Below are positions 1 to 9,500 of a DNA stretch of 19,620 nt, one piece after another (position 1 is the first letter of the stretch; each line of letters opens with the position of its first letter). Made by a program: the position numbers and the translations under genes. The notes beneath the pieces were generated by a model. It had not been told where the DNA came from. It saw only the letters and a program-made list of their open reading frames with translations, and ran no database searches. This DNA is from an uncultured Prevotella sp. (GTDB taxonomy: Bacteria; Bacteroidota; Bacteroidia; Bacteroidales; Bacteroidaceae): contig CAJMAO010000022.1 in NCBI GenBank assembly GCA_905211345.1, positions 1 through 19,620 of the forward strand. Reading direction: 5' to 3'.

Positions 1-66
1 GCGAAAGGTGGCCTTTCATCGTGCAAAAGACGGCCTTTTGGAAGGCGAAAGACGGTATATTGGAAT
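1..66. repeat. 22-bp-period tandem repeat cluster A (3 units, may continue left)
   Basis: Three consecutive 22-nt units start at 1, 23 and 45. The first two carry the core AAAGRYGGCCTTT (AAAGGTGGCCTTT, AAAGACGGCCTTT). The third keeps GCGAAAGACGG and then decays. The core is close to palindromic. The same unit, in the same phase, recurs in three other intergenic clusters of this window. The window begins exactly at a unit boundary, so more units may lie upstream. Function unknown. Confidence 0.85.
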
Positions 67-395
67 TCATCCGCCGTTCGGGTGTACGCCCGCAACAACC
101 ATTCCTGACGACGGCAGCTTAATATATAATGTGGTATAGGCCGTCACCGCACTGTTTATAAGATGTTGACAATGCCATATTACATTTTTTATAAAATATA
201 GATAAAAATCCTTTAATCGTCGATGTTATATAAACGAAAATGAATTTTATTGTAAGAAAAATTCATTTTTATTCTTTATTTGTGTTTTATTTTTGTATAT
301 TTGCTGGCAAATTTTTTAATTATTAAAAGATTGAAACTCAATTTTATTTGAGATGATAAGATAAATAATAGAAATTAACTATAAAACATTTAATT
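67..395 (+). promoter_or_regulatory. AT-rich leader and promoter region of the 843-residue secreted protein
   Basis: No gene is visible here. The best promoter element is TATATTTG at 296-303, a full match to the Bacteroidetes -7 consensus TAnnTTTG. It would place the transcript start near 310 and leave an ~85-nt AT-rich 5' leader. No convincing -33 element is seen at the usual distance: TTTG at 279-282 is too close. A 12-bp perfect inverted repeat (237-248 with 258-269) lies just upstream and could be an operator. A small hairpin (CTCAA 337-341, TTGAG 348-352) lies in the leader. The start codon has no Shine-Dalgarno sequence. The promoter call is inference from the motif. Confidence 0.55.
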
Positions 396-2927
396 ATGAA
401 GAAACATTTACTGACATTGCTGTTGGCGGTCTTTGCCGTCACGGTTATGGCGCAGACAACACCCGAAACTGCGCTGGAGCTGAAGGGGGGGGCAAATGAA
501 TATGAGCCTACCGCAACGGGTGAGACGTATTGGAAATACACGGCTGAAGAAAATGTGCTGGTGAAGCTCACTGGATTTTACGGTTTCTCCGCTTTCAAAC
601 TTGATGACAGCGGCACGAGGGTGACGCTCAAGGGCGCTTCAAGCTATAGCAACCCATACCCGTTCTACCTGCCGGTTGGCGCGGGCGAGACTGTGTATCT
701 TATGGCTAACGTGTACTCAACTACGACATTCGAGGCCGAAATCACCCCTTACGCCAACTACGGCAAGGGCCTTTCCGAGGACAATCCGGCTGTGATAACG
801 GTAGGTGACGACCTTTTCTTAGGCGACGTAAACAGCACAAGCAGCGGTTACGTACAAAACACTTATGCCACATATACGGCAACTGAAGACGGAGTGCTGG
901 AACTTACGTCGTTTGCTTATGTAAGCGGTGCGACGGTCAACGGTGCGACGGTTACGTCCAGTTATGACGAAAATTATAATAATGTGTTTAAACAGCCTGT
1001 AACCAAAGGCGAGACATACAAATTTGTATTCACCGCTTACGACAACATAGTGTTCACCTCGGAGATTACCCATCCCGAGCCCGGCACGCTTGATAATCCT
1101 TTCAAGATAGTTGATGGTGAAAACACACTTCCCATAGCCTTGGGCGATTATTACTACGTATTCACCAATACCAAGACGGGATACGGAGTGATAAGCAGCA
1201 CGGCCTCGCTGCCGGGCGGGCAGGTTAAGGTGTACAGGGGCAAGCAGAACATCACGTACCAGTCGCCTTGCGCGTTCTCATCGACAGGCAGTTTCGACGT
1301 TCGTTTTGAGATGCCTACGGTAGGAGAAACATATTATATATGTGTAAGCAAACTTGAAGCTACGGTAGAAGCGGACATATTCACTTTCACGGAAGAAGCG
1401 TATGCGCCCGGCGACAAGGAGGATAACCCGATAAAACTCGACGTTCCCTCTACCGGCAACGTTACCAAGGCGGGCGTTACCGACTATTATTATTCGGTTA
1501 CGGTGCCGGCCGGCGTGCACCAGTTCCTGTGTGTCGAGGCAACTTCTGAAGTAACCAATCCTAACACGATAGTAACTGTTTATCCCAAGGGCGGCAGCCG
1601 TTATTCGGGCACTTCGGGCAACGGCTCGGTGCGTGCCGTGGTAGACGGCGGCGAGAACGGCCAGGATTATATGGTAGTATGGACGTCATACGAGACGGGC
1701 AGCGTCACCTTCGACGTTTCTTATGAGGACATCAAGCAGGGCGACGTGATAACCGATCCTATCCCTGCGGTCGTAGGCGAAAACACAATCAGCGGCGACG
1801 GAACAAAGTATTACACTTACACCGCTACACTGACGGGCAAGATGGTCATCAAGGGAGTTCCCGGCATGACGGTTTCTTTCCCGCGCGGCACAGGCCAGTA
1901 TGACGGTAATTACACTCCGATAGTTGTTGGCACCGACTATACTTTGGACATAACCGAAGGCACGGCTTACCTTATCAAGATTGACGGAGACAACGACGGA
2001 AAGAGCTTTACGCTGGAAGAATCAGAATATGAGGTCGGCGAAAGCAGCTCCAATCCGATAATAGTTGAAAACGGACAGTTTACCCTCGAAGACAAGGTTT
2101 ACAGCAACTTGTGGCTCAAGTACACTGCGGAAAGGAGTGGAGTGCTCGTCATCAGCAGCGACGTTACCGTAAACTCGGGCGACAATATGTTCTATGGCAC
2201 CGACCCGGTTTACGGTATGCAGTCGATGATCACTTCTGCCATAGGCACTGAAGGTTCAACCCAAAGCTATGAGGCGACGACTCCTGTTGCTGAGGGTGAC
2301 GTATATTTTGTGAACCTTAAGCTCACAAACGCCTATGAAGGCAGCGTAGTCACCTTTACCATAAGGGATGCCGAGCCGGGTGAAACGGTTGACAACCCTA
2401 TAGAATTGGTAGCCGGACAGGAAGTGTCAATACCCGCTCCGTCTTACGACAAGCCCGTTTGGTGCAAGGCAAAGCTTACGGAAGGCAGTGTCGAAATCAA
2501 GTCGGACAATTATCTTGGAGGCTATTATTACGAGAGCAAGGAAAGCGCTGAGGCTGGTGGATATGGCAACTACTTCTACTTCTCCAATTATGACAGTAAC
2601 TATAACACGCTTGATTATTACTTATGGACAGGCAACATAACCGTAGCGGGCGACTATTACTTTAAGTTCGAGCAGGGTACAGCGGCTACGTTGACGCTCG
2701 GCGGCACCGCGACATCAATCAAAGACGCTACCGTTGACAACTCTACTGTAAGCGTAAGCGGCGGCAACATCAACGTGAACGCCGACAATGCCGATGTAAA
2801 AGTGTACACGGTTTCGGGCGCGATGGTTGTTAACGAGAAGGTTTCAGGCAGCGCCTCGTTCAGCCTTGAACCGGGAATTTACATTGTGAAGATTAACGAC
2901 ACGGTGAAGAAAGTGTCTGTAAGATAA
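396..2927 (+). CDS. Secreted repeat protein with T9SS C-terminal sorting domain
   Basis: Length is 843 residues. A signal peptide (residues 1-19, cleavage after VMA) is followed by about seven tandem beta-rich modules of 100-112 residues beginning near residues 21, 125, 229, 338, 448, 548 and 660. Most open with a short turn such as PGTLDNP, GDKEDNP, SSSNP or PGETVDNP, then a Tyr-rich strand (YYYSVTV, YYTYTAT, WLKYTAE). The pattern resembles PPC-type or other jelly-roll carbohydrate- or protein-binding sandwiches, but I cannot name the family. Residues ~775-843 fit a type A T9SS sorting domain (VKVYTVSGAMV...LEPGIYIVKINDTVKKVSVR). The protein should therefore cross the outer membrane and be anchored or released. 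No catalytic motif is seen. Codons 30-33 contain a run of eight G residues (485-492), a possible slippage site. A strong hairpin terminator follows the gene. Presumed role: surface adhesion or ligand binding (inference). Confidence 0.85.
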   Translation: MKKHLLTLLLAVFAVTVMAQTTPETALELKGGANEYEPTATGETYWKYTAEENVLVKLTGFYGFSAFKLDDSGTRVTLKGASSYSNPYPFYLPVGAGETVYLMANVYSTTTFEAEITPYANYGKGLSEDNPAVITVGDDLFLGDVNSTSSGYVQNTYATYTATEDGVLELTSFAYVSGATVNGATVTSSYDENYNNVFKQPVTKGETYKFVFTAYDNIVFTSEITHPEPGTLDNPFKIVDGENTLPIALGDYYYVFTNTKTGYGVISSTASLPGGQVKVYRGKQNITYQSPCAFSSTGSFDVRFEMPTVGETYYICVSKLEATVEADIFTFTEEAYAPGDKEDNPIKLDVPSTGNVTKAGVTDYYYSVTVPAGVHQFLCVEATSEVTNPNTIVTVYPKGGSRYSGTSGNGSVRAVVDGGENGQDYMVVWTSYETGSVTFDVSYEDIKQGDVITDPIPAVVGENTISGDGTKYYTYTATLTGKMVIKGVPGMTVSFPRGTGQYDGNYTPIVVGTDYTLDITEGTAYLIKIDGDNDGKSFTLEESEYEVGESSSNPIIVENGQFTLEDKVYSNLWLKYTAERSGVLVISSDVTVNSGDNMFYGTDPVYGMQSMITSAIGTEGSTQSYEATTPVAEGDVYFVNLKLTNAYEGSVVTFTIRDAEPGETVDNPIELVAGQEVSIPAPSYDKPVWCKAKLTEGSVEIKSDNYLGGYYYESKESAEAGGYGNYFYFSNYDSNYNTLDYYLWTGNITVAGDYYFKFEQGTAATLTLGGTATSIKDATVDNSTVSVSGGNINVNADNADVKVYTVSGAMVVNEKVSGSASFSLEPGIYIVKINDTVKKVSVR
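485..492 (+). repeat. G8 homopolymer inside the 5' end of the secreted repeat protein gene
   Basis: Eight consecutive G residues cover codons 30-33 of the 843-residue ORF (Lys-Gly-Gly-Ala). As written the gene is open. Adding one G gives TGA at once (497-499). Losing one G gives TGA at 562-564. The tract therefore has the position and behaviour expected of a slipped-strand ON/OFF switch. Whether the length varies in the population cannot be seen in one sequence. Confidence 0.6.
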
Positions 2928-2941
2928 CCCTATAATCCGTT

Positions 2942-2994
2942 GGCGTTTGCCGTTCCGGTGTTTTCAAGGAACGGCAAACGCCGTTAATTTTTTT
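2942..2994 (+). terminator. Rho-independent terminator after the 843-residue protein gene
   Basis: A perfect 15-bp stem (GGCGTTTGCCGTTCC at 2942-2956, its complement at 2968-2982) has an 11-nt loop. After a 5-nt gap comes a run of seven T residues (2988-2994). It starts 15 nt after the upstream stop codon and ends 15 nt before the ATG of the metalloprotease gene, which leaves almost no room for a separate promoter. Confidence 0.85.
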
Positions 2995-3009
2995 ATAAAT
3001 ACACAAGAA

Positions 3010-6000
3010 ATGATACATCTGAAACAACTTCTGGCGGCTTTTGCCGTCGCGTTGTGCGTGCCCCAAGCGGCCGAAGCCGTCAAGGCTTATCCGCGTCCGA
3101 TTACCGTGACGCAGCCCGACGGCACAACGGTTACGGTGAGGATACACGGCGACGAGAGTTTCCATTATGTTACGACGATTGACGGTTTCCTGCTTGATAA
3201 GGACAAGGCAGGATATTTTTGTTATGTCGATTACGACTTTACGACGGGCCGCAAGACGATAACCAAGCAGCGCGCCCACAACGTAGGAGAGCGTAACTCC
3301 GCCGAAAAGACGCTCGTTGCCGGGCTGAAAGCCGCCAAGCTGGTAAACGCCGACATAAAGGCGAGGCGGCCGGTAACGGTGAAACAGCATAAAAGAGTGT
3401 TGAAGACGGGGCGCAAGGCCAATGGGGCGATGAAGGCGAAGGCCGCCAATCAGGCCGAGTCGCAGTATCTTGTGATACTCGTCAACTTCAAGGATTGCGC
3501 GTTCAAATACGGCCAAAGCGACTTTGAGACGTGGCTTAACGAGCCGGGTTACAGCACCAACGGCGGCACGGGCAGCGTGAAAGACTACTGGCGCGACAAC
3601 TCGATGGGCCAGTTTGTGCCCAACTTCCAAGTGGTGGGTCCTTACACTTTGTCGCAGAACCAAGTGTATTACGCAGGCAACTCGGAAGATACCGGCGAGG
3701 ACGCGAACCCCCGCGACATGGTGAAAGAGGCTTGCCAGTTGGCCAAGGCGGCCAATCCCGGGCTTGACTTCAGCCAGTTTGACAACGACGGCGACGGCGT
3801 TGTTGACAACTGTTACATAATATACGCAGGCTACAGCGAGGCCAGTACGGCCAACGCCGACGACATGTGGCCCCACAGCTGGACTATGGGCGACGACGTG
3901 TTCGAAATCGACGGGGTGCAAATAGACGAATATTCGTGCTCCGCCGAGCTTGTAGGTATGCCCGGATACCCCGAAACTCCGACTATGGACGGCATCGGAA
4001 CGTTCACCCATGAGTTCGGACACATACTCGGGTTGAAGGACATGTATGACACCGACGACTACACCAACGGCTACGGAGTGGATCCCGGTGCTTACAGCCT
4101 TTACGCCTCGGGCAGCTACAATAACGACAGCCGCACGCCCCCTTACTTGATGGCGTTCGAGCGTTTGCAGATGGGCTGGGCCGTTGAAGGCACCGACATA
4201 GTGGAGCTTAAAGACCCCGAGGACGTAACGCTCGACAACGTGTCGACCAACAAGGCGCGCTATATCAACGCCCAGCCGGGCCGCGAGGAGGGCACGGGCT
4301 ACGAGTGGTTCGTGCTTGAGAACAGGCAGCAGACAGGCTGGGACCGCTACATTCCCGCACACGGACTGCTCATTTACCACTATGACTACACCGACGAGAT
4401 GAGGGAGGAATACTGGGACGTGAACGGCCCTAACAACAACGCGAAGCACCGCTGCATGTACATCAAGGCGGCCGACGGCGTTGACGACGAGAACTCACGC
4501 GCCGGAGACACCTATCCCGGGACAAGCGCGAACACCGAGTTCACCGACACTTCCACGCCGAACTCGCTCAACTGGAACAACGAACCGACAGGAGTGCCGG
4601 TGACGAACATCACCGAGCAGGACGGAATGATACGCTTCCAAGTGAGTGGTGGAACGTCAACGTGGGATTTCGTTAAGACAAACGTGCCGAGCGACGTGCG
4701 CGACGTGACGGCGACTTTCGTAGGAGAGATGACCGGCAACACGCAAGCCGTGAAGGAGGCGGGCTTCTGCTGGTCGTTGGAGGAGAACCCTACTATCGAC
4801 GACGAGCACAAGACGGCCACTATGGAGGACGGCAAGTTCACCGCATCGGTTGACGGCCTGCAGCCCGGAAGCAACTATAACGTGAGGGCGTACGTAAAGA
4901 CCGCCGACGGAGCTTACATCTACGGCTCGTCGGTATTGTTCGCTACGGAGTGCCGGACGGCCACCGCCCCGTTCATTGGCGACTTCACATCATGGACTAA
5001 CGGACAGCCCGACTGCTGGCAGATAGTTGACCGCAACGGCGACGGCACCACGTGGATACTCGACGAAAGCACGGGCGGACTGGTTTACCAGTTTGACTAT
5101 TGGAACAACGCCGACGACTGGCTGATAAGCAAGCGGCGCGTACACGTGCCCGAGAACGGCACGCTGATCTTCTTACGCGGTGTTACCGAGACCACTACCG
5201 TGGAAGACCTTGAGATATACGTATCGACCAAGACGAGCGACATTGACGACTTCTTCCTGATTGAAAGGCTGTCGTTCGCCGACTATTTCGGCGAGCAGCA
5301 CATCGAGGAAGTAGACCTCAGCCGCTTCGCCGGGCAGGATATTTACATCGCTTTCAGGTGTTGTTCGGAGAAGTTGCAGACCAACTTGTGGATTTGGCAG
5401 GTTGCAGTGACCGAGAAACTGGGTACGCCTAAGATAACGAAGTTTGAGCGTACGGGCGACGACCAGCTGACAGCTGAATGGACACCGGTGGACAAGGCTG
5501 CTTACTATTATTTCTATCTGGGCAAGGAAACCGACGAACCTAACGAGGTGCTGGTGTTCGCTCCGATGTCGTTCTTCGAGAAAGCTGAGGGCGACGTGCA
5601 ACTGAGCACAGGCTCTATGCTGTTCACCGGCGACGCCACCGTTGAGCTTATCGACATACCCGAGGGTATAGACGACCTGAAGTTCATGGTCACAACGTCA
5701 GGCCCTATGGGCAGTTCAGAGCTGGTTGTAGAGGGAACGAAAGACGGCTCTACGTGGACGAGCGTTGGCTCGAAGGTTACCTTGGCCGAGTATGACAACG
5801 AAGGGCAAGAGTGCGACTGGAAGACTTACGTAGAAGGGCAGGGCTTCCGCAAGCTGCGTTTCAAGTTCACGCACGGCGGAAGGAACGGGCGCGTGAAGTA
5901 CCTGACGCTCGGCTACAACGACGGAATGATAATAGAAGACCTTGCCGGAGGCGCGTCTTATGGCACGTCGCAGGTCATCAACGCCGTAACTCCCGGCGAG

Positions 6001-6342
6001 TTCAACAACGGGAAGTATGTAGCGTGGGTAGCCGCTGGCGACGGAATCTTCTTCTACGACCAGTCGGAGAACGCCTATTACGAGTATGACGGCACGTCGT
6101 CGATAACCGAAGTCATAAGCGGGTCGGGCATAAGCGTCACCGCCGGGGCCGGCACTCTCGGCCTTGACGGCCTGAAGCCGGGCAGCCGCATCACTTGTAC
6201 GTCGCCATCGGGCGCGCTGCTTTACAGCGGAGAGGCCAAGGGCACGCAGGCCGAAATAAGCCTGCCGGGCGGCCCGGGCATCGTGATTGTGGCTATTGAA
6301 AGCGACGGCCGGACGTATAATACCAAAGTGATAATAAGATAA
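3010..6342 (+). CDS. Secreted M6-family zinc metalloprotease with adhesin-like modules and T9SS sorting domain
   Basis: The protein has 1110 residues from ATG 3010; a TTG 21 codons earlier lies inside the terminator stem and would spoil the signal peptide. Signal peptide ~1-23. A propeptide-like region ~24-150 (YPRPITVTQPDGTTV...TIDGFLL) is typical of Bacteroidetes M6 proteases. The catalytic domain, ~150-545, carries the zinc motif HEFGHILGLKD: H334, E335 and H338 with D344 as the likely third ligand (HExxHxxGxxD). A Ca-site-like FDNDGDGVVDN lies at 257-267. Next come a fibronectin-III-like stretch (~555-645), a choice-of-anchor-J/cleaved-adhesin-like domain (~650-800), another FN3-like start (~805-840), and a C-terminal sorting domain (~1040-1110, ending YNTKVIIR). 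It probably degrades host or dietary proteins at or outside the cell surface. The substrate is unknown. Similar module order occurs in gingipain-type proteins, but the peptidase class differs. Confidence 0.9.
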   Translation: MIHLKQLLAAFAVALCVPQAAEAVKAYPRPITVTQPDGTTVTVRIHGDESFHYVTTIDGFLLDKDKAGYFCYVDYDFTTGRKTITKQRAHNVGERNSAEKTLVAGLKAAKLVNADIKARRPVTVKQHKRVLKTGRKANGAMKAKAANQAESQYLVILVNFKDCAFKYGQSDFETWLNEPGYSTNGGTGSVKDYWRDNSMGQFVPNFQVVGPYTLSQNQVYYAGNSEDTGEDANPRDMVKEACQLAKAANPGLDFSQFDNDGDGVVDNCYIIYAGYSEASTANADDMWPHSWTMGDDVFEIDGVQIDEYSCSAELVGMPGYPETPTMDGIGTFTHEFGHILGLKDMYDTDDYTNGYGVDPGAYSLYASGSYNNDSRTPPYLMAFERLQMGWAVEGTDIVELKDPEDVTLDNVSTNKARYINAQPGREEGTGYEWFVLENRQQTGWDRYIPAHGLLIYHYDYTDEMREEYWDVNGPNNNAKHRCMYIKAADGVDDENSRAGDTYPGTSANTEFTDTSTPNSLNWNNEPTGVPVTNITEQDGMIRFQVSGGTSTWDFVKTNVPSDVRDVTATFVGEMTGNTQAVKEAGFCWSLEENPTIDDEHKTATMEDGKFTASVDGLQPGSNYNVRAYVKTADGAYIYGSSVLFATECRTATAPFIGDFTSWTNGQPDCWQIVDRNGDGTTWILDESTGGLVYQFDYWNNADDWLISKRRVHVPENGTLIFLRGVTETTTVEDLEIYVSTKTSDIDDFFLIERLSFADYFGEQHIEEVDLSRFAGQDIYIAFRCCSEKLQTNLWIWQVAVTEKLGTPKITKFERTGDDQLTAEWTPVDKAAYYYFYLGKETDEPNEVLVFAPMSFFEKAEGDVQLSTGSMLFTGDATVELIDIPEGIDDLKFMVTTSGPMGSSELVVEGTKDGSTWTSVGSKVTLAEYDNEGQECDWKTYVEGQGFRKLRFKFTHGGRNGRVKYLTLGYNDGMIIEDLAGGASYGTSQVINAVTPGEFNNGKYVAWVAAGDGIFFYDQSENAYYEYDGTSSITEVISGSGISVTAGAGTLGLDGLKPGSRITCTSPSGALLYSGEAKGTQAEISLPGGPGIVIVAIESDGRTYNTKVIIR

Positions 6343-6404
6343 TACACATACAGTAATGTCACCGCTTACGGCGGCCTGCGCGGCTGTATCAAAAATCCGG
6401 GTTT

Positions 6405-6492
6405 GCAAAAGGCGGCCTTTTGCCGCGCGAAAGACCGCCTTTTACAGCCTGAAACATGGCCTTTCGTATGACAAAACACGGCCTTTCGCACG
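6405..6492. repeat. 22-bp-period tandem repeat cluster B (4 units)
   Basis: Units start at 6405, 6427, 6449 and 6471, exactly 22 bp apart. The first is nearly a perfect palindrome by itself (GCAAAAGGC G GCCTTTTGC). The second has a core variant AAAGACCGCCTTTT. The third and fourth keep GGCCTTTCG but have lost the left half of the core. Degeneration increases to the right. Confidence 0.85.
6407..6443 (+). terminator. Probable terminator after the metalloprotease gene, built from repeat units
   Basis: AAAAGGCGGCCTTT (6407-6420) pairs with AAAGACCGCCTTTT (6430-6443) with one C/A mismatch, and the right arm itself ends in four T residues. It lies ~65 nt after the stop codon. The stem comes entirely from two adjacent 22-bp repeat units, so the repeat array may double as the terminator. 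Confidence 0.5.
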
Positions 6493-6501
6493 GCTGAAGG
6501 C

Positions 6502-6523
6502 AACTTGCTGGCAATCAGCTGTT
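6502..6523. repeat. AACTTGCTG...CAGC...TGTT element, copy 1
   Basis: A short element with a GCTG/CAGC hairpin. A second copy is at 13356-13379, also next to a 22-bp repeat cluster but on its other side. In this copy the element follows the cluster. Function unknown. Confidence 0.45.
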
Positions 6524-6598
6524 TGCGGTTTTAGCAAAAAACAAAGGCCGGACGTAACGGAATGACATGCCACATATAAACAAAAAACATACGTAACA

Positions 6599-9500
6599 AT
6601 GAAATTGCAGAAATACATTTTGTCGTTGCTGGCGGTTGCCGGGTGCGCTGCAGGCGTGGCCGCGATAACCGACGGCCGCACAGACGGCAAGCAGGAGAAA
6701 GTGAAGCCTGCGGCTACGCTGCCCGCCAAGGTCGACACTCAGCGGTCGCCCTATTCGCGGATAAGCCTTGAAGGCCATGAGGACGGCATACCCTACGGGC
6801 TCCGCCTGATGGGAGTCAGCGACAGGGAGGTGGCCATAAGCTGGAACACTCCTGAGAAGACAGACGGCTACTGGGAGGATTTCGAGACCCACGACGACTT
6901 CGTGATAAACTCTACGGGAAGCATAGGCTGGCAGTATATCGACGCTGACAATGCATGGACGTACACATGGCAGGCGTGCACCTTTCCCAACCAAGGGCAG
7001 AGGATGGCGTTCATAGTGATGAATCCGTCGCAGACCTCGCCCGCCACTGACACCAACCCTAACTATACTCCTTATTCGGGCAAGAAGATGCTGGTGGACT
7101 TTTGCGCGGCCGACGTGCCCAACAACGACTATATCATATCGCCCGCGCTGAGCTTCACGAGCGACTTCAAGCTCAGTTTCATGGCGCGCAGCTATACCGA
7201 TTCGTACAGTCTTGAGCGTGTGCGCGTGGGCTATTCGACAACAGGCACCAGCCCGTCGAGCTTCAAGTGGGTGCAGGGCGGCGACTATATAGAGCTGCCC
7301 GCCGCGTGGAACTTGTACGAGTTCGACATTCCGAAGGAAGCCAAGTACGTTACGATAAACTGCGTGTCGGACGACGCCTTCATGCTGATGATTGACGACA
7401 TCTTCGTCGGCACCAACGAGGTGCGTCCCGGCGTGATGCCCAATAAGGCTCCGGCTGCAGGCGCAAGGCTCACCGGCTTCAACGTGTACAGGGACGGCGA
7501 AAAGGTAAACGGCGCGCCTTTGACACAGGTGAGATATACCGACACGGTTGGCGACTACGGCACATTCGTTTACACGGTGACCGCCGTTTATTCAGACGGC
7601 AGCGAGTCAGGGCAGTCGGAACAGTTGCAGGTAGAGGTGCCCGACATCAGGCTCCTGCCCTTCGAGGACGACTTCGAGACGTGGACTTTGGCCGCCGACA
7701 AGTGGAGCACAGTGAACCACGATGCCAACACCGAAAACCATTGGAGCATCGACTATTACGCCAAAGGGCTGGTAGACCCCTGCGCCACCTTCAGGTATTC
7801 AAGCCAGACGCAGTACAGCCAGTCGCTCGTGACGCGCGAGCTGAACACACGCAACATAAAGAACACTTACCTGCGCTTCAACCTGAAACTGCAGAACTAC
7901 GAGCGGCGCAACAAAGACTACCTTGCCGTTGAAGTGACCGGCGACGGCGGCAAGACATGGACAACTGTTGACGAGTTTGACAACACGCAGGGAGAATTTG
8001 ACTGGAAAGTATGCCAGTACAACATCGGCCAGTACCTTGACGGCAACCTTTTCCGCGTGCGTTTCCGCGCCCACGGAGCGGTGGCCACCTACATCGATTA
8101 TTGGTTTGTTGACGACGTGAAGATATGGAATCCCGACTGGGCTACGGCAACGGTCACGGTTGCTTCGGCCGACGGCCCGGTGGCCGATTGTCCGGTGACG
8201 CTTACGGGCAACGCCGGAGGCGTATACAACGCCACTACCGACGCTGATGGAAAGATAGTTTTCGATGAAATCGAGGACGACACTTACACCGTGTCGATAG
8301 TTTACGGCGGCTATAACGTGTACAGCGGTACGCTGACTGTTGACAAGGACGGCGAAAACGCCTTCACCGCACAGCTTACAAGGCCCGTCATGCAGTTGTC
8401 CGAGACCGAGGTGACGGCCGACATGGCCGCCGAAAGCAGCCTGCAGAAGACTGTCACTTTGGAAAACACCGGCGACGGCCCGATGACGTGGTACTTGAAT
8501 ACACAGCCCGAAACAGGCAAAGGCGACGTGACGAACCAATGGAAGATACAGGGCGCTTTCACCGCGTCGGGCGACCTTCAGTCGTGCGTCGCGTTTGATG
8601 GCGAGAACTATTATACCAGTTCTTACACCGAGCTTGGCGAGTTCTGGAAGTATGACAAGAACGGAAAGCTAGTCGAGCGCTTCCGTCTGCCAGACATGTA
8701 TTACCCTGTTTACGACCTTACTTTTGACGGACGCTACTTCTACGGAGGCGATGGCTCAAACCGTGTGTTCCAGTTTGACTTCTACAACAAGCGCGTGGCA
8801 GGCATCATTACAGTGGCAAGCCAGCCTGACTTGGAGATAACCCACTGCTGCTACGACCCGCGTAACGACCAGTTCTGGGTAGGAAATTATAATACGATAG
8901 CGCGCATTAACCGTGCCGGGGGAATAATGCGAAGCCTCACAAACTTTGATAGCTCGGCGACACTATCCGTCATCGGTACGGCGTTTGACGGCACAACGCC
9001 CGGCGGTCCGTATATTTGGCTTGCCGACGGAGCGTCGTCAATGGAGATGCTTGACGGCGTCACGATACGCCAGTGGAGCGTGAACACCGGGCGTCTTACC
9101 GGCGTAAATCATGTGGCTACCGACATTCCGGGTTATAAGATAGGCGATGCCACCACCGGCGTGAACCGTATAGGCGGCTTGTCTACATCGTTCGACATCA
9201 AGGATGGTACGCTAACGCTCACCGGAGTGCTGCAACAGTCGCCGGGATTGATATTCAACTACACCCTTTGCGAGGCCGACAAGTGGCTCGCGATGTCGCC
9301 TAGGCACGGCACGGTGCAGCCCGGCGCGGGGCAGGAAATAACGTTCAGCTTCAATTCGGCTGACGCCAAGAACGGCGATAAGTTATCTACGTCGGCTGAA
9401 ATGCTTACCCTTCCAGAGTTAGGCGGTCTGTCGTTGACGGTCAATATGAACGTAAACGCCGACGCTGCGGCTCCTAAACCTGTTGACTTTAAGGCCGAAC

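Larger units (their letters stand above)
6343..6598 (+). other. Intergenic region between metalloprotease and giant adhesin genes
   Basis: No gene is present. It holds 22-bp repeat cluster B, a terminator-like hairpin formed by its first two units, the shared AACTTGCTG element (6502-6523), and a small hairpin TTTGC/GCAAA near 6522-6538. No TAnnTTTG motif is found before the next start codon, so the promoter of the giant gene is not identified. The leader just before ATG 6599 is A-rich without a Shine-Dalgarno sequence. Confidence 0.7.

Noticed and set aside
2947..3009. TTG start 21 codons upstream of the metalloprotease ATG
   Set aside because: It lies inside the terminator stem and would place a polar peptide before the signal sequence.
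2893..4449. 518-codon open frame on the - strand opposite the metalloprotease gene
   Set aside because: Its translation is low-complexity, Val/His/Arg-rich, with no domain or signal. It mirrors the codon bias of the clear protease gene on the other strand.
3010..6342. Gingipain-type (C25) cysteine protease
   Set aside because: The module layout is similar, but the catalytic signature is HEFGH...D of zinc metallopeptidases, and I saw no C25 catalytic region.
6356..6565. Small + strand ORF with KRRPFAARKTAF-like peptide
   Set aside because: The peptide is only the translation of the 22-bp repeat units; the same peptide pattern arises from the arrays at 1-66 and 13380-13489.
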